Source of the DNA: Methylobacillus flagellatus_A
GTDB taxonomy: Bacteria; Pseudomonadota; Gammaproteobacteria; Burkholderiales; Methylophilaceae
Length of the DNA: 64,000 nt
Direction: 5' to 3' (one strand)
NCBI RefSeq assembly: GCF_031344055.1
Contig: NZ_JADBEN010000004.1
A program made the position numbers and the translations under genes. Positions 41,928 through 49,851 of the stretch are shown here, piece by piece. Position 1 is the stretch's first letter. Each line of letters starts with the position of its first letter. The notes under the pieces are model-generated. The model ran no database searches. It had not been told where the DNA came from and saw only the letters and a list, made by a program, of their open reading frames with translations.

Positions 41928-43013
41928 ATGTCCGGCAATAGCATAGGCACCCTATTTACCTTGACTTCTTTTGGCGAATCGCACGGCCCGGCCATTGGCG
42001 GCGTGATTGATGGCTGTCCGCCGGGGCTGGAACTGTCGGCAGAGGATATCCAGCAGGAGCTGGATCGCCGCAAGCCGGGCACTTCGCGCCATGTCACCCA
42101 GCGCAAGGAGCCGGATGCCGTGGAGATATTGTCCGGCGTCTTCGAGGGCAGGACGACCGGTACGCCGATCGGCTTGCTGATCCGCAACCAGGACCAGCGC
42201 AGCCAGGATTACGGCAAGATCGCCGAAACCTTCCGCCCGGGACACGCCGATTACACCTATTGGCAGAAGTACGGCATTCGCGACTATCGCGGTGGTGGCC
42301 GCTCAAGTGCGCGCGAGACGGCAGTGCGCGTCGCGGCGGGCGCGATCGCCAAGAAATGGCTCAAGCAGCGTTATGGCGTCACTATCCGCGGCTATATGAG
42401 CCAGCTGGGGGAAATCCAGATTCCTTTCAGTTCATGGGATACGGTGAATCAGAATGCCTTTTTTGCGCCGAACGAGTCCATCCTGCCAGAGCTAGAGGCC
42501 TATCTCGACCGCATCCGCAACGAGCGAGACTCCGTGGGGGCGAGGATCACCGTGGTTGCCGAAGGCGTGCCGGTGGGCTGGGGCGAGCCGGTCTACGACC
42601 GCCTGGACGCGGACATTGCCCATGCCATGATGGGGATCAATGCCGCCAAGGGCGTGGAAATCGGCGACGGGTTCGCCAGTGTGGCCCAGCGCGGATCGGT
42701 GCATGGCGACGAGCTGACGCCGCAGGGATTCGCCAGCAACCATGCTGGCGGCATACTCGGCGGCATCTCCAGCGGGCAGGACATCATCGCCCATGTCGCG
42801 TTCAAGCCGACTTCCAGCATCCCGCAACTGCGCCACTCCATCGACAAGCAGGGAGCGGCGCTGGAAATGCAGACCACGGGCCGCCATGACCCTTGCGTGG
42901 GCGTGCGCGCCACGCCTATCGTGGAAGCCATGATGGCGCTGGTGCTGATGGACCACGCCTTGCGCCACCGCGCCCAGAATGCCGACGTCTCGGTGGATAC
43001 CATCAAGCTCTGA
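41928..43013 (+). CDS. aroC: chorismate synthase
   Basis: A 361-residue FMN-dependent enzyme that makes chorismate from 5-enolpyruvylshikimate 3-phosphate, the last step of the shikimate pathway. Signature segments are GESHGPAIGGVIDGCPPGLEL (16-36), RKPGTSRHVTQRKEPD, YRGGGRSSARETAVRVAAGAIAKK, and GGISSGQDIIAHVAFKPTSSI. The conserved histidines for FMNH protonation are in these blocks. Length normal. It starts 72 bases after rluE. Confidence 0.98.
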   Translation: MSGNSIGTLFTLTSFGESHGPAIGGVIDGCPPGLELSAEDIQQELDRRKPGTSRHVTQRKEPDAVEILSGVFEGRTTGTPIGLLIRNQDQRSQDYGKIAETFRPGHADYTYWQKYGIRDYRGGGRSSARETAVRVAAGAIAKKWLKQRYGVTIRGYMSQLGEIQIPFSSWDTVNQNAFFAPNESILPELEAYLDRIRNERDSVGARITVVAEGVPVGWGEPVYDRLDADIAHAMMGINAAKGVEIGDGFASVAQRGSVHGDELTPQGFASNHAGGILGGISSGQDIIAHVAFKPTSSIPQLRHSIDKQGAALEMQTTGRHDPCVGVRATPIVEAMMALVLMDHALRHRAQNADVSVDTIKL

Positions 43014-43083
43014 GGGTCTTCACCACCATGCAGGCGGGCAGTGTATCGACGATGACCAAGCTGTCCGTTTGTATTAAGCCAGC

Positions 43084-44235
43084 ATGAAAATGCATGCTCC
43101 CTTGCCTTATTGGCGCTTGTCCGGCTTTTACTTTGCCTATTTCGGCTTCGTCGGCGCTTTTACCCCGTTCTGGACGTTGTATCTCAAGTCCCTGGCGTTC
43201 AGCGCCTTCCAGATCGCCATCCTGATGTCGCTTTTCCAGATTGCCCGCAGTTTCTCACCCAGCCTGTGGGGCTGGGTGGCAGACCATCGCGGGCATCGTG
43301 TCCCGATTATCCAATTCCTCGCGGGAGCCAGCTTGCTGGCTTATGTCGGCGTGTTTTTCGGCAACAGTTTTTACTGGCTGTTCGCCATCATGCTGACCTT
43401 GAGTTTTTTCTGGAGCGCTTCCTTGCCCTTGATCGAGGCGGTTACCTTGGGCCATCTTGGAGACAGGCTGGACCGCTATGGGCATATCCGCCTCTGGGGC
43501 TCGATAGGGTTCGTTGTCGCGGTCATTGGGCTGGGGTATGCCGTGCAATATTTGGGCATGATGGCGTTGCTGTGGGTGATCCTGGTCTTGCTGGCGGCCG
43601 TATGGGGCTTGTCATGGCGCCTGGCGGATCCGCTGGTGACGTTGCAGCATCATGGTAGCGATGGTTCCTGGTGGGCGATATTGCGCAGGCGCGAGGTCAT
43701 TGCGCTGATGGCCGCCTGTTTCGCCATGTCAGCCGCGCATGGCGTCTACTACACTTTCTACTCGATTTACCTGGTGGACCACGGCTACAGCAAAGGGATT
43801 ATCGGCTGGCTGTGGGGGCTGGGCGTGATGTGCGAAATCATGGTGTTCCTCTACATGCCCAGGCTATTTGCCCTTTTCGGCTTGCGGCGCATCATGCTCG
43901 CCAGCCTGTTCCTGGCATTCGTGCGCTTCTTCGTGATCGGCTGGGCCGTGGATGTCTGGTGGCTGATCGTGCTTGCGCAGACATTGCACGCGGCGACATT
44001 CGGGTCTTACCATGCGGCGGCGGTTGCGCTGACGCACCGGTATTTCAAGGGCAAGCACCAATCCAAAGGGCAGGGCCTGTATACCAGCATTTCCTATGGC
44101 GTCGGCGGGACACTGGGTGCCGTGATCAGCGGTTTTGCCTGGGAGAGCATTGGCCCGAGCTGGACATTTACCGCATCCGCGCTATGCGCTATGCTCGGCT
44201 TTATCTTTTTCATGTTCATGATGCGGGAAGATTAA
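43084..44235 (+). CDS. MFS transporter, 3-phenylpropionate/LacY-like group
   Basis: A 383-residue major facilitator protein with about 12 hydrophobic segments. The start YWRLSGFYFAYFGFVGAFTPFWTLYLKSLAFSAFQI and the SLWGWVADHRGHRVP loop resemble the MFS_1-like group that includes HcaT and LacY-type permeases. The substrate cannot be predicted; a position after aroC is suggestive of aromatic acids but not evidence. Its stop codon touches the left end of a 113-base inverted-repeat element. Confidence 0.85.
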   Translation: MKMHAPLPYWRLSGFYFAYFGFVGAFTPFWTLYLKSLAFSAFQIAILMSLFQIARSFSPSLWGWVADHRGHRVPIIQFLAGASLLAYVGVFFGNSFYWLFAIMLTLSFFWSASLPLIEAVTLGHLGDRLDRYGHIRLWGSIGFVVAVIGLGYAVQYLGMMALLWVILVLLAAVWGLSWRLADPLVTLQHHGSDGSWWAILRRREVIALMAACFAMSAAHGVYYTFYSIYLVDHGYSKGIIGWLWGLGVMCEIMVFLYMPRLFALFGLRRIMLASLFLAFVRFFVIGWAVDVWWLIVLAQTLHAATFGSYHAAAVALTHRYFKGKHQSKGQGLYTSISYGVGGTLGAVISGFAWESIGPSWTFTASALCAMLGFIFFMFMMRED

Positions 44236-44347
44236 GAGCCGTTAACAAAACCCAGCGAAGTGATTCTGGCTAGCCGTTCTGCCATAGACAGTACAACAAG
44301 TACGGCAAGACAGGGCAACAACGCCAGAAGGGTTTTGCAGCGGCTCT
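44235..44347. repeat. 113-base element with terminal inverted repeats
   Basis: AGAGCCG...AAAACCC at the left end (44235-44253) mirrors GGGTTTT...CGGCTCT at the right (44331-44347), with only a short unmatched part in each arm (TTAAC against GCAG). The inside has CTGGC/GCCAG and other short pairing segments but no gene. It looks like a small non-autonomous insertion (MITE-like), distinct in end sequence from the elements at 29683 and 55062. Confidence 0.65.
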
Positions 44348-44361
44348 AAAAAGGGGAAACA

Positions 44362-45003
44362 ATGCGGATATTGATGTGGGTGCTGCCATGGCTATTGCCT
44401 TCGCTGGCATGGGCAGAAACCCAGGTGAACATCGTGGGGCTGTTCCAGGGCAAGGCGATCGTGGTCGTCAATGGAGGCAAGCCGCGCACCCTCTCGGCGG
44501 GGGAAATGAGCCCTGAAGGCATCCGCCTGGTTTCCGCCAGCAGCGACAAGGCGGTGATCGAGGTGGACGGCTTCAAGCGGGAACTGGGCATGGGACAGGC
44601 GATCGCGCTGCCAAGCAAGGATGCCGCGGCAGGCGGCAGCGTGACATTGTATGCCGATTCGACCGGGCACCATTTCGTCGAAGGCCAGATCAATGGCGCG
44701 TCATTGCGCTTCCTGGTGGATACGGGCGCATCCGCCATTGTCATGAACAGCGGCGACGCCAAGTATGCCAAGATCGATTACAAGCGCGGCATTCCCGTAT
44801 CCGTTCAGACGGCGAACGGCGTGGCCAATGCCTACAAGGTGGTGATCAATCACGTACGGCTCAATGGCCTGGTATTGAGCCAGGTGGACGGGCTGGTGAT
44901 GGAGGGCGGCTCGCCCGCGGTCGTGCTGTTGGGCATGAGCGCGCTCAACCGCATGGAAATGAAGCGCGAAGGCATCGCGCTGACGCTGACCAAGAAATAT
45001 TAA
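44362..45003 (+). CDS. exported retropepsin-like aspartic protease
   Basis: A 213-residue protein of the bacterial clan AA (TIGR02281-type) aspartic proteases. It has a signal peptide (about 1-18, SLAWA|ET), an N-terminal beta domain (about 20-90), and a single-lobe retropepsin domain from about 103 with the catalytic DTGAS at 120-124; the hydrophobic-hydrophobic-Gly partner motif is VVLLGMSAL near 191. Enzymes of this kind act as dimers in the periplasm; targets are unknown. The ribosome-binding site AAGGGG precedes ATG 44362 directly after the inverted-repeat element, so the element may supply or separate its promoter. Confidence 0.88.
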   Translation: MRILMWVLPWLLPSLAWAETQVNIVGLFQGKAIVVVNGGKPRTLSAGEMSPEGIRLVSASSDKAVIEVDGFKRELGMGQAIALPSKDAAAGGSVTLYADSTGHHFVEGQINGASLRFLVDTGASAIVMNSGDAKYAKIDYKRGIPVSVQTANGVANAYKVVINHVRLNGLVLSQVDGLVMEGGSPAVVLLGMSALNRMEMKREGIALTLTKKY

Positions 45004-45025
45004 GCGTTCTGAGCTTCGACAAAAT

Positions 45026-45056
45026 AAAAGCGGCAGCCTAGGCTGCCGTTTTTTGT
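45026..45056. terminator. bidirectional rho-independent terminator
   Basis: AAAAGCGGCAGCCTAGGCTGCCGTTTTTT: a 9-base near-perfect GC stem (CGGCAGCCT/AGGCTGCCG) with A and T tracts, between the convergent protease and folE2 genes. Confidence 0.92.
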
Positions 45057-45077
45057 GTCAGCACGAATGCGTTGCGC

Positions 45078-45878
45078 TTACTTGCGCTTGTCCTTTTCGA
45101 TCAGGGCATACGCGGAGTGGTTGTGGATGGATTCGAAGTTTTCCGATTCCACGGTGTAATTCACGACGCGTGCCTCGGCATTGAGCTGGGCCGCGACATC
45201 GCGCACGATATCCTCGACGAATTTCGGGTTGTCGTAGGCGCGCTCGGTGACGTACTTTTCGTCGGGGCGCTTGAGCAGGCCATACACTTCGCAGGAAGCT
45301 TGGTCTTCCACCAGGCGGATGATGTCTTCCACCCAGATGAAGTCGTTGATCAGGGCTGTCACGGTGACGTGCGAGCGCTGGTTGTGCGCGCCGTAGTCCG
45401 ATATCTTCTTGGAGCATGGGCAGAGGCTGGTCACGGGCACGACGACCTTGACGGTGATGTCGTATTTTCCCTTGTTGATTTCGCCAATAAACGTGACTTC
45501 ATAGTCGGACAGGCTTTGCACGCCGGAAACCGGGGCGGCCTTGTTGACGAAATACGGGAAGGTCATCTCGACGTGGCCGGACTCGGCATCGAGGCGCTCC
45601 ACCATCGCGCGCAGGATGCTTTCGAACGATTCCACCGATATTTCGCGCTCGTTGTTGTTGAGGATCTCAACGAAGCGCGACATGTGCGTGCCCTTGAAGT
45701 TGTGCGGCAGGAACACGTACATGTTGAAGTTCGCAACGGTATGCTGGACGCCGCCGGTCTTGTCCTTGACCTTGACCGGGTGGCGGATGGATTTGATCCC
45801 TACCTTGTCAATGGCGAGCTGCCGGGTATCCGGGGTGTTCTGCACATCTTCAATCGGCGGAATGGAGGGTTGGTTCAT
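45078..45878 (-). CDS. folE2: GTP cyclohydrolase I, FolE2 (type IB)
   Basis: A 266-residue GTP cyclohydrolase of the FolE2/COG1469 family, which forms 7,8-dihydroneopterin triphosphate for folate-type cofactors using a metal other than the usual zinc. Conserved features are GGVQHTVANFNMYVFLPHNFKGTHMSRF (42-69), SLCPCSKKISDYGAHNQRSHV with C153 and C155, and HNHSAYALIE at the end. FolE2 is often used in place of FolE under zinc limitation or as sole form in some methylotrophs. Its promoter lies in the end of dxs. Pterin demand is high in C1 metabolism, which is context, not proof. Confidence 0.95.
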   Translation of the reverse strand: MNQPSIPPIEDVQNTPDTRQLAIDKVGIKSIRHPVKVKDKTGGVQHTVANFNMYVFLPHNFKGTHMSRFVEILNNNEREISVESFESILRAMVERLDAESGHVEMTFPYFVNKAAPVSGVQSLSDYEVTFIGEINKGKYDITVKVVVPVTSLCPCSKKISDYGAHNQRSHVTVTALINDFIWVEDIIRLVEDQASCEVYGLLKRPDEKYVTERAYDNPKFVEDIVRDVAAQLNAEARVVNYTVESENFESIHNHSAYALIEKDKRK

Positions 45879-45918
45879 GGGATTCCTGAAATGCTATAAG
45901 TGAATTCGGTAATAGTTG

Positions 45919-45947
45919 AGTATACTACTTGGTTAATCTTTTCTCAA
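45919..45947 (-). promoter_or_regulatory. folE2 promoter, overlapping the 3' end of dxs
   Basis: On the minus strand TTGAGA (45947-45942) and TATACT (45924-45919) are separated by 17 bases, a good sigma-70 promoter about 40 bases upstream of the folE2 ATG. The -35 lies within the last codons of dxs, so folE2 can be read separately from dxs. Confidence 0.65.
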
Positions 45948-47769
45948 TTGCGGCAACGATGCCCGTGGCATTGAGACCGCATTCCGCCAGCATGGTTTCA
46001 TGCACGCCATGCTCGATGAACGTATCGGGCAGGCCGAGGCAGAGCACAGGCGTGTGAATGCCCGATGCCTGCATGGATTCCATCACGGCGGCGCCCGCGC
46101 CTCCCATGATGGCGTTTTCCTCAACGGTGACGATGAGGTCATGGCTCTGTGCCAGCTGGCTGACCAGGCTTGTATCCAGCGGCTTGACGAAGCGCATGTT
46201 GGCCACGGTGGCATCCAGGGTTTCGGCAGCTTCCAGCGCTGGGCTCAGCATGCTGCCGAACGCGAGGATCGCCACACGGCTGCCCTGCCTGCGCAACTCG
46301 CCCTTGCCGATCGGCAGCGACTGCATTTCACCGGCGATGGCTGCACCCGGGCCGCCGCCGCGCGGATAGCGCACGGCGGATGGGCCGTTGTGCTGATAAG
46401 CCGTGTACAGCATTTGCCGGCATTCATTTTCGTCGCTTGGCGTCATGACGATAATATTGGGGATGCAGCGCAGGTAGCTGAGGTCGAAGCTGCCTGCATG
46501 TGTCGGACCGTCCGCACCCACCAGGCCGGCGCGGTCGATCGCGAACATCACCGGCAGGTTCTGCAAAGCGATATCGTGGATGAACTGGTCGTATGCGCGT
46601 TGCAGGAATGTGGAGTATATGGCGACGACCGGCTTCAGGCCGTCGCATGCCATGCCGGCGGCGAAAGTGAGCGCATGCTGTTCGGCGATGCCGACATCGT
46701 AGAAGCGGTCTGGGAATTGCTCGGCAAAGGCATTGAGGCCGGAGCCGTCGCACATGGCGGGGGTAATGCCGATCAGGCGCTCGTCCTGGGCCGCCATGTC
46801 CACCAGCCAGTCGCTGAACACTTGCGTATAGGTTTTCTTGCCTGCCTGGGCAATCGAGCAGCCGTTGCTGGGGTCGAACTTGCCGACGCCGTGGAACTTG
46901 CCCGGGTTGTCCTCGGCAGGCTGGTAGCCGTGGCCTTTTTGCGTCGCGATATGCAGGAACTGCGGACCCTTGAGCTCGCGGATATTGCGCAATGTGGCGA
47001 TCAATACATCGATGTCGTGGCCGTCGATCGGGCCGATGTAGTTGAAGCCGAACTCCTCGAACAGGGTGCCGGGGGTGACCATGCCTTTCACGTGCTCTTC
47101 CGCGCGCTTGGCGAATTCGCGTACCGGGGGCATGACGCCCAGCACCTTCTCGCCGGAGCGGCGCATCGAGGTATACAGCGGCCCTGACAGCAGTTTTGCC
47201 AGATAGTTGGTCAGCGCGCCGACATTGGGCGATATCGACATGTCGTTGTCATTGAGGATCACCAGGATGTTGGCATCCATGGCGCCCGCGTTATTCAGCG
47301 CCTCGAACGCCATGCCTGCGGTCATGGCGCCATCGCCGATCACTGCGATCGAATGACGATCAGAGCCGCTTTTTTGTGCCGCAATCGCCATGCCGAGCGC
47401 GGCGGAAATGGAGGTGCTGGAGTGCCCGGTGCCAAACGTGTCGTAAATGCTTTCGTCCCGGCGAGGAAATCCGGCAATGCCGCCAGGCCTGCGCAGGTTG
47501 CCCATCTCTTCCCGGCGGCCGGTGAGTATCTTGTGCGGGTAAGTCTGGTGTCCTACATCCCAGACCAAGCGGTCTTCCGGCGTATTGAATACATAGTGCA
47601 AGGCGATGGTGAGTTCGACCACGCCCAGGTTGGAGGACAGGTGCCCGCCCGTTTGCGCGACGCTATTGACGAGAAAGCCGCGTAATTGCCTGGCAAGCTC
47701 ATGCAGCTCCCTGCGGTCAAGCCTGCGCAGTTGCTCTGGTGAGTTGATGCGTTCTAGCAGTTCGTACAT
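45925..47769 (-). CDS. dxs: 1-deoxy-D-xylulose-5-phosphate synthase
   Basis: A 614-residue thiamine diphosphate enzyme that condenses pyruvate and glyceraldehyde 3-phosphate, the entry to the MEP isoprenoid pathway. The ThDP-binding GDG motif is at IGDGAMTAGMAFEALNNAG (144-162), SSNLGVVELTIALHYVF near 45-61 and DVGHQTYPHKILTGR near 71-85. The transketolase middle domain has FAAGMACDGLKPVVAIYSTFLQRAYDQ and the DRAGLVGADGPTHAG loop. It follows ispA with 11 bases between. Confidence 0.97.
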   Translation of the reverse strand: MYELLERINSPEQLRRLDRRELHELARQLRGFLVNSVAQTGGHLSSNLGVVELTIALHYVFNTPEDRLVWDVGHQTYPHKILTGRREEMGNLRRPGGIAGFPRRDESIYDTFGTGHSSTSISAALGMAIAAQKSGSDRHSIAVIGDGAMTAGMAFEALNNAGAMDANILVILNDNDMSISPNVGALTNYLAKLLSGPLYTSMRRSGEKVLGVMPPVREFAKRAEEHVKGMVTPGTLFEEFGFNYIGPIDGHDIDVLIATLRNIRELKGPQFLHIATQKGHGYQPAEDNPGKFHGVGKFDPSNGCSIAQAGKKTYTQVFSDWLVDMAAQDERLIGITPAMCDGSGLNAFAEQFPDRFYDVGIAEQHALTFAAGMACDGLKPVVAIYSTFLQRAYDQFIHDIALQNLPVMFAIDRAGLVGADGPTHAGSFDLSYLRCIPNIIVMTPSDENECRQMLYTAYQHNGPSAVRYPRGGGPGAAIAGEMQSLPIGKGELRRQGSRVAILAFGSMLSPALEAAETLDATVANMRFVKPLDTSLVSQLAQSHDLIVTVEENAIMGGAGAAVMESMQASGIHTPVLCLGLPDTFIEHGVHETMLAECGLNATGIVAAIEKRLTK

Positions 47770-47780
47770 GGCTGGCCCGC

Positions 47781-48671
47781 TTAAAAGCTACGTTGAGTAA
47801 TGAAGTGCGCCACCTGCTTCAGCTGGCTGGCGGCTTCGCCATAAGGCGCCAGCGGCGCGAGCGCGTCGTCCAGCAATTCCTGCGCCAAGTGCTTGGCGTG
47901 GTCTATGCCCAGGATCGTGACATAAGTCGGCTTGTCGCTTTCGGCGTCCTTGCCTGCCGTCTTGCCCAGGGTCTCGCTGTCGGCCTCTGCGTCGAGAATG
48001 TCGTCCACTACCTGGAAGGCGAGCCCGATGGCCTGGGCGTAATGGTCAATCGCATGCAGTTGCGCTTGGTCCAGCTCATCGGCGCAGTACGCGCCAAGCA
48101 GCGCTGCGGCACGGATCAGGGCCCCGGTTTTGTGGATATGCATGTATTCCAGCTCGGATTGGTCGAGCGCCTTGCCTACGCTGGCAAGGTCGATCGCCTG
48201 CCCGCCCGCCATGCCGCGCGAACCGCTGGCGATAGCCAGCAGGTTGACCATTTCCAGTTGCCTGCCTGGGTCGGTGCATAAGCCCGGCGTCGCCAGGGAT
48301 TGGAACGCCAGGGTTTGCAAGGCGTCGCCTACCAGCAGCGCCGTCGCGTCGTCGTATTGCTTGTGACAGGATGGCTTGCCGCGGCGCAAGTCGTCGTCGT
48401 CCATGCACGGCATGTCATCGTGCACGAGGGAATAGGCGTGGATCAATTCCACCGCGGCGGCTGCAATATCCACTTTCGCAGGGTTGGCGCCGCAGAGTTC
48501 GCCCGCTGCATGCGCAAGCAATGCGCGTACGCGTTTGCCTCCGCCCAATACGGCATAGCGCATGGCTTCATGCAGGCGGTTGGGGGAAATGTGCGATGCT
48601 GGAAGCAAGCTGTCCAGCGTGTGTTCCATACGTTGTTGGGTATGGTGGGCCCAGCTTTGGAAATCGGTCAT
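47781..48671 (-). CDS. ispA: farnesyl diphosphate synthase (polyprenyl synthetase)
   Basis: A 296-residue short-chain prenyltransferase that makes farnesyl (or geranyl) diphosphate. The first aspartate-rich motif is DDMPCMDDDD at 85-94 and the second is FQVVDDILDAE near 218; GGKRVRALL (44-52) binds isopentenyl diphosphate. It overlaps xseB by 4 bases and precedes dxs, the classic xseB-ispA-dxs operon. Confidence 0.96.
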   Translation of the reverse strand: MTDFQSWAHHTQQRMEHTLDSLLPASHISPNRLHEAMRYAVLGGGKRVRALLAHAAGELCGANPAKVDIAAAAVELIHAYSLVHDDMPCMDDDDLRRGKPSCHKQYDDATALLVGDALQTLAFQSLATPGLCTDPGRQLEMVNLLAIASGSRGMAGGQAIDLASVGKALDQSELEYMHIHKTGALIRAAALLGAYCADELDQAQLHAIDHYAQAIGLAFQVVDDILDAEADSETLGKTAGKDAESDKPTYVTILGIDHAKHLAQELLDDALAPLAPYGEAASQLKQVAHFITQRSF

Positions 48672-48925
48672 TTAGCGTCGTTGTACGGTTGTAGCTGATT
48701 GGACTCGGTGAGGATGCGTACTTGCTGTTCAATGTCTGCCAGTGATTTCTGGCAGTGCTGCAATAGCTCCGAGCCGCGTTTGTAGGCGGCCAGGGATTGC
48801 TCAAGCGGCAGTTGGCCGGACTCGATCTGCCCGACCAGGCCCTCCAGCTCGGTCATGGCGGTTTCGAAGCTCAGGGCTTCAAATATGCTGGCTTGCGGAT
48901 CGTCAGCTTTGGTTTTTTTACTCAT
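48668..48925 (-). CDS. xseB: exodeoxyribonuclease VII small subunit
   Basis: An 85-residue protein that joins several copies to XseA to form exonuclease VII. The typical helical core is SFETAMTELEGLVGQIESGQLPLEQSLAAYKRGSELLQHCQKSL, preceded by a short charged N-terminus. It is the first gene of xseB-ispA-dxs. The 112-base gap upstream is the likely promoter region. Confidence 0.95.
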   Translation of the reverse strand: MSKKTKADDPQASIFEALSFETAMTELEGLVGQIESGQLPLEQSLAAYKRGSELLQHCQKSLADIEQQVRILTESNQLQPYNDAK

Positions 48926-49037
48926 GAAACAACCGGTGCAGGAGCATGTGGCACAACTCCATCAAGCTGTGCTTGCTCATTGCATTATTGTGAAAATAAT
49001 GCGCCATTTTACGCCGAACTGCTTCTGTAAACCATGA

Positions 49038-49706
49038 TTAAGTTAATGATAATCCGAGCTGCTGCTTCATGAAGCCGCGGATATCGCCGATCTCCTCCAT
49101 GCAAACGGAATGCGGCATCGGGTATTCATGCAGTTCCAGGGAATATCCCTGGCTTTGCAATGCCTGTGCGGATGCATGGTAACGCGCCAGCGGAATGACA
49201 TTGTCTAATGTGCCGTGCGCCATGAAGATGGGGATGTGCTGGTTGGCGGCATGCTTTTCTATGGAGAGGCTGTCAGCCAGCGCAAGATAAGTGGAAAGCC
49301 CCAATACTCCGGCAAGCGGCGCAGGATGGCGCAACGCGGTGTGCAGCGCAATGACGCCTCCCTGCGAGAAGCCTGCCAGCATGATGCGCTGGCTTGGAAT
49401 TCCGCGTGCCAGTTCATTGGCGATCAGGGCTTCGACCTTTTCCTGGGTGGCGCGGATGCCATCGCCATCCTGGGCTGCACCCGGCTCGAAGCTGTAAATG
49501 TCATACCATGCGGGCATGGTATAGCCATGGTTGACCGTGACCGGGATTGCCTGGGCATGCGGCAGGATGAAGCGCGTATGAGGCAGCGCCAGCTCGCGCA
49601 CTACTGGCGCGAAATCGTTGCCGTCCGCGCCGAGGCCGTGCAGCCAGATCACGCTGTTGCGGATGGCGTCATCGGAGGAAATTTCAATACAATCAAGTAA
49701 GGGCAT
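49038..49706 (-). CDS. carboxylesterase/phospholipase family alpha/beta hydrolase
   Basis: A 222-residue serine hydrolase of the phospholipase/carboxylesterase (YpfH/EstB-like) group. The oxyanion motif WLHGLGADGNDF is near 21-32, the nucleophile is in LAGFSQGGVIAL, and the acid and base are in MAHGTLDNVIPL and YPMPHSVC. The start is uncertain: ATG 49706 gives the usual short N-terminus (MPLLDCIEI), but ATG 49739 and ATG 49775 are also in frame and no start has a strong ribosome-binding site. Natural substrate unknown. Diverges from the cyclase gene. Confidence 0.88.
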   Translation of the reverse strand: MPLLDCIEISSDDAIRNSVIWLHGLGADGNDFAPVVRELALPHTRFILPHAQAIPVTVNHGYTMPAWYDIYSFEPGAAQDGDGIRATQEKVEALIANELARGIPSQRIMLAGFSQGGVIALHTALRHPAPLAGVLGLSTYLALADSLSIEKHAANQHIPIFMAHGTLDNVIPLARYHASAQALQSQGYSLELHEYPMPHSVCMEEIGDIRGFMKQQLGLSLT

Positions 49707-49851
49707 CAGTTCTGCTTGTGTTTGGAGCGAAAGCTGCATTCTGCCATGCAATCCAGCATATGGCATACGGCACATTCCCCATGTGCAAGGCTTTTACGCT
49801 ATGCTTCTGTAAAATCAACGCACTGGCATAACCCGACAACCTCATTCCTGC

